Assembly: GCA_041395625.1 (NCBI GenBank)
Contig: JAWLAE010000002.1
Coordinates: 186,001 to 250,000, forward strand
DNA: 64,000 nucleotides
Direction: 5' to 3'
Source: CADEED01 sp041395625
Lineage (GTDB): Bacteria > Pseudomonadota > Gammaproteobacteria > Steroidobacterales > Steroidobacteraceae
Shown: positions 34,352 to 42,044 of the stretch, piece by piece
Layout: the number at the start of each line of letters is the position of its first letter
How positions within the stretch are numbered: the first letter of the stretch is position 1
Made by a program: the position numbers and the translations under genes
Notes under the pieces: model-generated
The model's database searches: none
What the model was told of the DNA's origin: nothing
The model's input: the letters and a program-made list of their open reading frames with translations, nothing else

Positions 34352-35346
34352 GTTGCTGCTTTCGTGCTGAGTTCTTGCCAGCGGTGACAGGCAATTTGCC
34401 GTCGATCGCCTGCCTCTTCAAGTGGAGGGATTTCCGCGGCGCAGCGCTCGATCGCGAACGCGCAGCGGGTCCGAAAAACACAACCAGAGGGCGGCGACAG
34501 TGGCGACGGCAGCTCGCCTGTGAGGGAAGCTTCGAGCCGCGCCGGCTGCAGATCAGGGTCTGGTATCGGTACCGACGCCAGCAGCCCGCGGGTGTAGGGA
34601 TGCAACGGCGCACTGAACAACTGCTCGCTCGGCGCCACTTCCATTGTTTTGCCGAGATACAGCACCAGGACTCGTTCGCATAGCCGTCTGACGACCGCGA
34701 GATTGTGGCTGACGAACAGGATGCTGGTGCCGGATTCCCGCTTGAGGTCTTCGAGCAGATTGATGATCTGGGCCTGAATGGACACGTCGAGTGCGCTCAC
34801 CGGCTCGTCGCAAACCAGCAATTTCGGCTTCAATATCATCGCTCGCGCAATACCGATGCGCTGACACTGTCCGCCACTGAATTCGTGCGGATAGCGGTTG
34901 ATCTGATCGCGCGACAGTCCGACGCGCTCCAGCATTTGCGCCACTTCCGTCTGCCGCTGCTCGCGACTGAGGTCCGTGCGATGGACGCGCAATGGCTCGG
35001 CCACGATCTCGCCTACCGTCATGCGCGGATCGAGACTGGCGAGCGGGTCCTGAAACACGATCTGCATGGCATCCCGCAGCGGCCGCATCTGGCGAACGGA
35101 CAGGGACTCGATCGGTCGCCCGAGCCAGACGACCTGCCCGCTCGTCACATCGACCAGCTGCAGGATGGCACGTGCCAAGGTGGATTTGCCACAGCCCGAC
35201 TCGCCCACGATACCCAACGCCTCGCCCGGCGCGATCTCGAGTGACACGCCGTCGACTGCTTTCAATTTGCGCGCCGGCTTGAGCCAGCCGCCGGAGACTG
35301 AGAAATAGACTCGCAGCGCGTCGAGTGTCAGGAACGAGCTGCTCAT
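34348..35346 (-). CDS. oppF: Oligopeptide ABC transporter ATPase (OppF/DppF)
   Basis: 332 residues from the ATG at 35346. Walker A is GESGCGKST, the ABC signature is EFSGGQCQR, and Walker B is LLVCDEPVSALD. The C-terminal oligopeptide domain has the CVFRTRC cysteine pattern. It pairs with OppD to energise OppB/OppC. Overlaps oppD by four bases. Confidence 0.93.
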   Translation of the reverse strand: MSSSFLTLDALRVYFSVSGGWLKPARKLKAVDGVSLEIAPGEALGIVGESGCGKSTLARAILQLVDVTSGQVVWLGRPIESLSVRQMRPLRDAMQIVFQDPLASLDPRMTVGEIVAEPLRVHRTDLSREQRQTEVAQMLERVGLSRDQINRYPHEFSGGQCQRIGIARAMILKPKLLVCDEPVSALDVSIQAQIINLLEDLKRESGTSILFVSHNLAVVRRLCERVLVLYLGKTMEVAPSEQLFSAPLHPYTRGLLASVPIPDPDLQPARLEASLTGELPSPLSPPSGCVFRTRCAFAIERCAAEIPPLEEAGDRRQIACHRWQELSTKAAT

Positions 35347-36323
35347 GACGGGTTCACCGCCGGCGCGAGTGGATAGTGACAAGCGACCAGCGAGCCCGCG
35401 ACGTGGCGGGGCTCCGGTCGCTCGGTGGCGCAGTTCGCTCGTGCGAGATCACAACGCGGATGAAACGGACAGCCCGCAATCCGCTCGCGTGGGCCGGGCG
35501 GCTGACCGCGAATGGCGATCAAAGGTTCGGACACGGGCGCATCGATCCGCGGCATCGAGCGCAACAACGCCGCGGTGTACGGATGCGACGGTGTCCTGAG
35601 CAATTTGCCGACGCTACCGGACTCGACGACACGCCCTGCATACAGCACGACCACGCGGTCAGCGAGGCCCGCGACCACGCCGAGATCGTGCGTGATCAGC
35701 GCCAGCGCCATACCGCGTTCGCGCATCAAACGCTTCAGCAAGGACAGAATCTGCGCTTGTACCGAGACGTCGAGCGCCGTCGTCGGCTCGTCTGCAATCA
35801 GCATCACGGGATTGCAAGCCAGGGCGATTGCGATCATCACTCGCTGGCGCATACCACCGGAAAGCTCATGAGGATATTGCGTGAGCCGCCGTGCGGCATC
35901 GGTCACCTGCGCCTGCTCCAGCAGTTGCAGTGCGCTGGCACGCGCGTCACGCCAGCTCATGCGTTTGTGGACGACCAGCACCTCGGCAATCTGATCCCCC
36001 ACCTTGATGTGCGGGGCCAGCGATGTCATCGGATCCTGAAAGATCATCGCGAGCTCTGCACCCCGCAGATCGCGCAGCGCGCGTGGATCGGCGCCGAGGA
36101 GCTCGCGGCCATTGAGGCGGGCTTCGCCGGCGACCGCCGCATTGGGCGCTAACAAGCCCATTACGGCCAGGAATGCCTGACTCTTGCCGGCGCCAGATTC
36201 ACCGACGACACCCACGCATTCGCCCGTGGCTATTTCGAGTGACAGGTCGTTGACCGCATTCACCTGTCCATCCGGAGTGTCGTATCGCACCGAGAGCGAC
36301 TGGATGGCAAGCACGCTGCTCAT
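35343..36323 (-). CDS. oppD: Oligopeptide ABC transporter ATPase (OppD/DppD)
   Basis: 326 residues. Walker A GESGAGKSQ, signature ELSGGMRQRV, Walker B MLIADEPTTALD. The C-terminal block GCPFHPRCDLARANC with a further Cys is the conserved site for an iron-sulfur cluster in Opp/Dpp ATPases. Three bases after oppC. This C-terminal extension favours peptide-type transport over simple nickel transport. Confidence 0.93.
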   Translation of the reverse strand: MSSVLAIQSLSVRYDTPDGQVNAVNDLSLEIATGECVGVVGESGAGKSQAFLAVMGLLAPNAAVAGEARLNGRELLGADPRALRDLRGAELAMIFQDPMTSLAPHIKVGDQIAEVLVVHKRMSWRDARASALQLLEQAQVTDAARRLTQYPHELSGGMRQRVMIAIALACNPVMLIADEPTTALDVSVQAQILSLLKRLMRERGMALALITHDLGVVAGLADRVVVLYAGRVVESGSVGKLLRTPSHPYTAALLRSMPRIDAPVSEPLIAIRGQPPGPRERIAGCPFHPRCDLARANCATERPEPRHVAGSLVACHYPLAPAVNPS

Positions 36324-36326
36324 GGC

Positions 36327-37220
36327 TCAGGCGTCGCGCGGATCGAGCGCATCACGCAGCCCGTCGCCGAGAAAATTGAAACTCATCAGGAGCGTCACGA
36401 GAAAAGTGGCTGGCACGAGCAGCATCCACACCGCCGACTCCATTTCCTGCGCGCCCTCGTTTATCAGGCTACCGAGACTCGCCAGCGGCTCCTGTACACC
36501 CAAACCCAGAAAACTGAGAAAGCTCTCGAACAAGATCATCTGTGGAATCGTCAGCGTGACGTAGATGATCACCGGCCCGATCAGGTTGGGCACAATGTGG
36601 CGCGCCAGTATGGCAGGCGTCGAGACACCGCTCGCGAGCGCCGCCTCGATGAACTCGCGCCGCTTGAGCGACAGTGCCTGACCGCGGACGATACGGGCCA
36701 TGGTCAGCCAGCCGACGGCGCCAATCGCGAAGAACAGCACGAATATGTTGCCGCGCTCGAACAAGGTGGAGAGGATGATCACGATGAAGATATAGGGCAA
36801 TGCGTACAGTACATCGACGAACCGCATCATCCAGTGATCGATGCGTCCGCCGAGATATCCGGCCGTCGCGCCCCAAACCACCCCGATGAGCAGACTGACG
36901 AAGGTCGCCAGCAAGCCGATCTGCAAGGAAATACGAACGCCATACATCGTGCGCACGAACAGGTCGCGGCCGAGCCGGTCAGTGCCCAACCAATGTGCCG
37001 CCTCCATTTGGGGCGGTACGCCCATGTGGTCCCAGTCGAGTTCGTCGAAGGGATGCGGCGAGAAATACGGCCCGACGATCGCGAGCACCGCTACCAGCAG
37101 TATCCAGATGAGCGCCACCATGGCCGCGCGATTACGTCGTAGACGTCGCCAGGCGTCGCTCCACAAACCGCGCTCGGTCACCTTGCCCGCGGGCAAGGTA
37201 GCGGCCGTAGCGCTAGTCAT
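36327..37220 (-). CDS. oppC: Oligopeptide ABC transporter permease (OppC/DppC)
   Basis: 297 residues from the ATG at 37220. About six transmembrane segments, with the EAALASGVSTPAILARHIVPN coupling-helix (EAA) motif in the cytoplasmic loop. The N terminus has the OppC-type RRLRRNRAAMVALIW segment. Overlaps oppB by eight bases. Confidence 0.92.
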   Translation of the reverse strand: MTSATAATLPAGKVTERGLWSDAWRRLRRNRAAMVALIWILLVAVLAIVGPYFSPHPFDELDWDHMGVPPQMEAAHWLGTDRLGRDLFVRTMYGVRISLQIGLLATFVSLLIGVVWGATAGYLGGRIDHWMMRFVDVLYALPYIFIVIILSTLFERGNIFVLFFAIGAVGWLTMARIVRGQALSLKRREFIEAALASGVSTPAILARHIVPNLIGPVIIYVTLTIPQMILFESFLSFLGLGVQEPLASLGSLINEGAQEMESAVWMLLVPATFLVTLLMSFNFLGDGLRDALDPRDA

Positions 37221-38136
37221 AGCGCACGCGCGGGTCGAGCCAGCCATACAGCAAGTCGGCGATCAAATTGCAGAGCAATGTGATGGCGCCGTACACGACG
37301 ATCATGCCCATCACCAGCGTGTAGTCGCGATTGATGGCGCCCTGCACCAGGTAGCGACCGGTACCGGGCAGACCGAACACGCTCTCGACCACCAACGAGC
37401 CGGTGACGACGAACGCGGTCGCGGGCCCCAGGTAGCTGATGACTGGCAGCAGCGCCGGCCGCAGCGCGTGTCGAAACAACACGCGTAGTGGTGACAGGCC
37501 CTTGGCGCGCGCGGTGCGCACGTAGTTGGAGCGCAAGACCTCGAGCAGACTACCGCGCGTCAGGCGTGCAATATAGGCGATCACCGGCAGCGCCAGTGTG
37601 ACGATCGGCAACACCAGATACTGCGGCTGACCAGACTCGTAACCTGCCACCGGCAAGATGCCAAGATACAGTCCGAATATAAGTGCGAACAGTGGTCCGA
37701 TCACGAAGCTAGGTAAGGCTATCCCCAGCACGGCAAAGCCCATGATGCCGTAGTCGCTGGCGGAGTTACGCCGCAATGCGGCGAGCGCGCCGAGCGGTAT
37801 GCCAATCACCATCGCCAACAACACGGCCGACAAACCAATGGTGAGGCTGATTGGCAGGCCTTGCGCGATCAGTTCCGTGACACTGAAATCCTTGAATTTG
37901 AACGACGGCCCGAAATCCCCGACCAGCAGGCCGCGCATATAACGACCGTATTGCACCAACAGCGGTTGATCCAGTCCGTACGCAGCCTCGAGATTTGCCT
38001 TGATCTCCGGCGGCAGCGTCTGCTCTTCATCGAATGGGCCACCAGGAGCCAGGCGGATGATGAAGAACGACGCGGTGATGATGACGAACAACGTGGGTAT
38101 GACACCGCTGATACGCTGCAATGCATAGCGCAGCAT
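37213..38136 (-). CDS. oppB: Oligopeptide ABC transporter permease (OppB/DppB)
   Basis: 307 residues, about six transmembrane segments. N-terminal RLAPGGPFDEEQTLPPEIK is typical for OppB, and the RTARAKGLSPLRVLFRHALR loop is the EAA motif. The stop of the upstream MFS gene overlaps its ATG by one base. It forms the pore with OppC. No binding-protein gene follows or precedes it here. Confidence 0.92.
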   Translation of the reverse strand: MLRYALQRISGVIPTLFVIITASFFIIRLAPGGPFDEEQTLPPEIKANLEAAYGLDQPLLVQYGRYMRGLLVGDFGPSFKFKDFSVTELIAQGLPISLTIGLSAVLLAMVIGIPLGALAALRRNSASDYGIMGFAVLGIALPSFVIGPLFALIFGLYLGILPVAGYESGQPQYLVLPIVTLALPVIAYIARLTRGSLLEVLRSNYVRTARAKGLSPLRVLFRHALRPALLPVISYLGPATAFVVTGSLVVESVFGLPGTGRYLVQGAINRDYTLVMGMIVVYGAITLLCNLIADLLYGWLDPRVRYD

Positions 38137-39398
38137 CAGGCCTTGAACTCCGCTCCGGCCGCCTGCGTAGGACTACGGGTCGGCACCAACAAGGCCATCA
38201 CGATCGCGAGCGCGATGAGCACTGCGATTGCCCAGAACGCGCTGATGTAGCTGCCGTACCGATCGTACAGCATGCCGGTGATCCACGGCCCGATGGCCCC
38301 ACCACTGGCATCCAGCACGGTAATGGCCCCCATGACCCGGCCGAGCGAACGAGTGCCGAACGCGTCTGCGGTGACTGCTTGCAGCAACGTGTAGTTGCCG
38401 CCCCATCCGAGGCCAAAACAGGCGACCGACGCATATAACCACTGCTCACTGTTGGTAAGCAGGAACAAGGCACCGGTGAGCATCAGGCCAAGAAAGATCA
38501 GCCACGTCAGCTTGCGTCCAAACAAGTCCGACAGAAATCCGGACAGTAATTTGCCGACCAGGCCACCGATGAACAGTGGCACGAAATACTTGGCCGCCTC
38601 ACGCGGATCGATGCCCAGATCCTTGGTGTGCAGGAACAGGTTGTAACTGATGGCGAGGATCGAGTAGAACGTGGCGAATGCCGCAATCCCGATGAACCAG
38701 AATGCGGGTTTGGCAAGAATGTCTGCATAACTCAGCTCTGGCGCGGCGGGCGCACGCATACCCGCCGGCTGCGCAGCCGACCCATAAGGTTCCAGGCCAA
38801 GCTTGCTCGGCCATTCTTTCAGCGCGAACAGAATCAGCGGCAGCAACAGCAAGGGCATGATGCTGACGTAATAGGCGGCGCCACGCCAGCCTTCGCGCTC
38901 GATGAAGAGCGTCGTCAGATCTGGAAAGAACGCATTGGCCAGACTGGTGCCGGCGAGGGTCAGACCGATGGCGAGCCCGCGACGCGCCTCGAACCAACGC
39001 GAAACAATGACGACGCAGATCGCGAGGCCCGCGCACGACAGACTGATGCCCATCAGGAAGCGCAGCGCGTACATGCCGTTCAACGTCTCGACCGAGCTCA
39101 GGCCGAAGAACGCGGCAGCCAGGGCGATGACTCCCACCGCCATGACGGGCCGCACGCCCCAACGGTCAGCAATCCAGCCCGTCAGTGGCGTAATCACGGC
39201 GGTTGTTAGCAACATCACCGTGTCGCCAAACTTGAGGTCGCCTCGATTGACCTTCAGCAGCGCGAGCAGCGACGTGTCGAAGGCGGTGATCGCGCCGACG
39301 GTCAGGCCATTGGTGGTCCAGATGATGATGAACGTGGCGAGAACGATGCCCCACCAGCCGTAGTACTGCCAGCCCGTCTGGGCCCGCGTGCCACTCAC
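38136..39398 (-). CDS. Major facilitator superfamily transporter
   Basis: 420 residues, twelve predicted transmembrane segments. GWIADRWGVRPVMAVG is the MFS loop 2-3 signature and GFLSDLFGRKLTWLIF its repeat. It resembles the oxalate/formate or monocarboxylate group. It could export a product or import a second nutrient. Overlaps both neighbours, so it is translationally linked to the HapK-like gene and oppB. Confidence 0.85.
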   Translation of the reverse strand: MSGTRAQTGWQYYGWWGIVLATFIIIWTTNGLTVGAITAFDTSLLALLKVNRGDLKFGDTVMLLTTAVITPLTGWIADRWGVRPVMAVGVIALAAAFFGLSSVETLNGMYALRFLMGISLSCAGLAICVVIVSRWFEARRGLAIGLTLAGTSLANAFFPDLTTLFIEREGWRGAAYYVSIMPLLLLPLILFALKEWPSKLGLEPYGSAAQPAGMRAPAAPELSYADILAKPAFWFIGIAAFATFYSILAISYNLFLHTKDLGIDPREAAKYFVPLFIGGLVGKLLSGFLSDLFGRKLTWLIFLGLMLTGALFLLTNSEQWLYASVACFGLGWGGNYTLLQAVTADAFGTRSLGRVMGAITVLDASGGAIGPWITGMLYDRYGSYISAFWAIAVLIALAIVMALLVPTRSPTQAAGAEFKA

Positions 39399-39712
39399 AG
39401 CGCAACGGTCACGATGAACTGGGGATTATCGGCGAAAGTCCTGAACTCAGTCGCCACCTTCTTCATGGTCTCCGTGGCGACATCCCGCCCCAGCCCCTCG
39501 AGGTTCTTCACACGCAGCACCTCGACGTACTGATACGGGGCGTCGCCGCCGCCCAGCAGGCCGGCTGACTTCAAAACCTCGAACCGCTCCACAGACGGCA
39601 GTTTGTTGACGATCGGCAGATCCGTTTCGCGCGCGAACCGTTCATAGTCGACCACGCTCGCGCCAGGCTTGAGATTGAACAGAACGATTACCGTTGTCAC
39701 GTCAGTGGCCAT
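39395..39712 (-). CDS. REDY/HapK-like dimeric alpha-beta barrel protein
   Basis: 105 residues from the ATG at 39712. VIVLFNLKPGASVVDYERFARETDLPIVNKLPSV resembles HapK/REDY-like proteins of prodigiosin clusters and EthD-type small barrels. Such folds bind small aromatic or polyketide ligands and sometimes catalyse cyclisation or heme-free oxidation. It opens the nine-gene minus-strand operon and overlaps the MFS gene by four bases. Function unknown. Confidence 0.7.
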   Translation of the reverse strand: MATDVTTVIVLFNLKPGASVVDYERFARETDLPIVNKLPSVERFEVLKSAGLLGGGDAPYQYVEVLRVKNLEGLGRDVATETMKKVATEFRTFADNPQFIVTVAL

Positions 39713-39836
39713 GGGATTCCCGATGTAAACTGCAGGGGTTGTCGTGCAGCAGCACTCAGGGCAGTCTAGGAAGTTAGCAGCCACCGCGTCAATGTTGATT
39801 CGGCAGGTTCTTGCGCAGCCCCGAGGAGGCGAACCA

Positions 39837-40709
39837 ATGACGGACATGGATCAAGACACGCCGCTGCTCTCCTGCGACGAGCTGGAGCGTCGCCTGGCCG
39901 ATCCGTCGCTGCGCCTCTACGATGTCACGGTGGACATGCAGATCAAGCCGGGCGGTGGCTATGAAATTGCCAGCGGTCGAGAGAAATATGCGGACGGACA
40001 TATTCCCGGCGCGGCGTTCCTCGATCTGCTCGACGATTTTTCCGCCGATAATCCGCCCTTGGTGTTCACGCTCCCGACGGCGGCGGCGTTCGCTCGGGCC
40101 GCCGGCGCCGCCGGTATCAGCGCGCAGAGCCAGGTCGTGCTCTATAACGCCGGCCCGACCTGGTGGGCCACGCGCATGTGGTTCATGTTGCGCGAGTTCG
40201 GCTTCGATGCGGCTTGCGTGCTGGACGGCGGGTTGGACGCCTGGCGAGCTGCCGATAAGCCGCTCGAGACCGGCGTTCGATCGTACCCGCCCGCCAGCTT
40301 CCCCGCGGGCCGGCGTCGCAAAGTGTTCGTCGACAAGGCTGACGTGAAGGCAGCGGTTGACGCCGATAGCGCTGCCCTCGTCAATGCGCTGTCGCCCGCC
40401 GTGTTCGCTGGCACCGCCGGCACGTATATGCGGCCCGGTCGGATTCCAGGCAGTTGCAATGTTTACGCTATGGACCTCGTCGATCCCGCGAGCAAACGTT
40501 TCCTGGCGCGGAATGAACTGCGTGCCAAGCTGGGCGCAGCGGGGTTGTTAACCGACAAACCAGTGATTGCCTACTGTGGCGGCGGCATTTCAGCGACAAC
40601 CAACGCCTTTGCGCTGCACCTGCTCGGCCGTGACGATGTGCAAATCTATGACGGCTCGCTGAGCGAATGGGCCCGGGATCCGGCGATGCCGATGGAAACG
40701 GGTGACTAG
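39837..40709 (+). CDS. Thiosulfate/3-mercaptopyruvate sulfurtransferase (tandem rhodanese)
   Basis: 290 residues from the ATG at 39837, preceded by a strong GAGGAGG ribosome site. The first rhodanese domain ends VVLYNAGPTWWATRMW and has lost its cysteine; the second has Cys 247 in IAYCGGGISATTNAFALHLL. The CGGGIS loop differs from the CGSGVT of mercaptopyruvate enzymes and CRKGVT of thiosulfate enzymes, so donor preference is open. Overlaps the convergent AllA-like gene by four bases. Confidence 0.88.
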   Translation: MTDMDQDTPLLSCDELERRLADPSLRLYDVTVDMQIKPGGGYEIASGREKYADGHIPGAAFLDLLDDFSADNPPLVFTLPTAAAFARAAGAAGISAQSQVVLYNAGPTWWATRMWFMLREFGFDAACVLDGGLDAWRAADKPLETGVRSYPPASFPAGRRRKVFVDKADVKAAVDADSAALVNALSPAVFAGTAGTYMRPGRIPGSCNVYAMDLVDPASKRFLARNELRAKLGAAGLLTDKPVIAYCGGGISATTNAFALHLLGRDDVQIYDGSLSEWARDPAMPMETGD

Positions 40710-41260
40710 AACGCGAACGTCAGGCCCAGACGAGCGCGGACATTGCGTTTTTCCAGATCGCCTCCGACAGCCTCGTCATTCTCTTTGACTTCCAGGTCGC
40801 GGTTGGTCTCGTTGCGCAACACGACAACCATGTCGACGGCCTGCGTCGTGGCGAACGGGAACTCGTGCCAAGTCCCGATGTGCAGCAGCAAGCCGCAACT
40901 GCCATCGAAGTGAAATGCACGCACTGAGTCCGGATGCGGCACGTTGGTATCGGTCGGCGCACCGAGCACGACCACGAAGGGCGCGCCGCCCATCGGAATG
41001 AATGCCTGCGTATGCTTGAAGTGCCGCTCCATCCAGGTCACTTCGTTCTGCCGGGGATGGACGCGCGCAACGGACAAACAAGTATCGGAGTCGGACCGGA
41101 AACGCCCGGGTGACCACAATTCCACGCTCTCACCATAAAAGGCGCTGTGGCGCGGGGCACTCGCGTCTGCGCCAACCCTGACGCCGTAGGGTTGCAGCGC
41201 TGCCGGCGTTGGGTCTCGCAGCGGCAGCTGAATACGCCGAATGCCATCATTCTCGCTCAT
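40706..41260 (-). CDS. Ureidoglycolate lyase (AllA)-family protein
   Basis: 184 residues from the ATG at 41260. ARVHPRQNEVTWMERHFKHTQAFIPM and HIGTWHEFPF match AllA, a small beta-fold enzyme that splits ureidoglycolate to glyoxylate and urea in purine catabolism. No other allantoin gene adjoins it, so it may serve another ureide-like or sugar-acid substrate. A PuuE-like gene, related to allantoinase, lies 20 kb away at 60965. Confidence 0.75.
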   Translation of the reverse strand: MSENDGIRRIQLPLRDPTPAALQPYGVRVGADASAPRHSAFYGESVELWSPGRFRSDSDTCLSVARVHPRQNEVTWMERHFKHTQAFIPMGGAPFVVVLGAPTDTNVPHPDSVRAFHFDGSCGLLLHIGTWHEFPFATTQAVDMVVVLRNETNRDLEVKENDEAVGGDLEKRNVRARLGLTFAF

Positions 41261-41366
41261 TGCACGACGATTGTAAGCCAGCGCTTTGCTGCGTGGCGGA
41301 CAGATCTGCCTGGATACTCTGGCATACTGAAATGCCGTCACTCCTGTGTGGAGCCGCGCTGGCGTC

Positions 41367-42044
41367 ATGGTTTCCGAATACGCACTCTGGCAGTACGTTC
41401 ACATCGTCCTGTTCGTTTACTGGTTGGGCGCCGATCTCGGCGTCTTCATGGCCTCGCGCTATGTGGCACGCGCCGATCTGTCGCTCGCGGAACGCCTGCG
41501 GTTCCTCGAACTCACCCTGCGCATTGATATTGGTCCGCGCACTGCGCTGATCCTGATGGTGCCGGTTGGCAGCACACTGGCGGTCAATCTCGGCGTCGTG
41601 CCGTGGCTCTCCGGCTGGCTGTGGCTCGTCTGGATTCTCGCCCTCGCCTGGCTCGCACTCGCGTGGTGGTGCTTTGCACATGCACGCGATCCACGCGCCA
41701 AACCATTCGTGCAGCTCGATACCTGGATCCGCTGGTGTGTGGCGACCATTTTCATCGGGCTGGGCGCCGCAGCATTTGCCCGCGAAGGGCTGATCGAGGC
41801 GCGCTGGCTCGCCGCGAAATTCATTGCGTTTGGCGGCGCGGTCGTTCTGGGCGTGCTGCTGCGCTCGGTAATCCGCGACTGGGTGACCGGATTCGCTCAA
41901 CTACGCGCCCCGGCAACCGAGGCCGCCGGCAATCAGCTGATAGATTCGGCTCATCACCGAGCTACCCGTCTCGCGTTGCTGCTCTGGTTGTTAGTGGCAC
42001 TGACGGCGTTTTTTGGCGTTACCAAACCTGCGCTGGGATGGTGA
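41367..42044 (+). CDS. Unknown integral membrane protein, about six transmembrane segments
   Basis: 225 residues from the ATG at 41367. The first helix is YVHIVLFVYWLGADLGVFMA with a His at the start; other His and Arg residues flank the membrane, so heme binding is possible but unproven. It resembles small CopD-like or DUF-type membrane proteins. Its TGA overlaps the ATG of the next gene by one base, so it is translationally coupled to the Old Yellow Enzyme. Confidence 0.7.
   Translation: MVSEYALWQYVHIVLFVYWLGADLGVFMASRYVARADLSLAERLRFLELTLRIDIGPRTALILMVPVGSTLAVNLGVVPWLSGWLWLVWILALAWLALAWWCFAHARDPRAKPFVQLDTWIRWCVATIFIGLGAAAFAREGLIEARWLAAKFIAFGGAVVLGVLLRSVIRDWVTGFAQLRAPATEAAGNQLIDSAHHRATRLALLLWLLVALTAFFGVTKPALGW

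Noticed and set aside
39713..39836. GTGC-AGCA-GCAC palindrome between the HapK-like and sulfurtransferase genes as an operator
   Set aside because: Arms of four bases only and no regulator gene nearby; expected by chance at this GC content.
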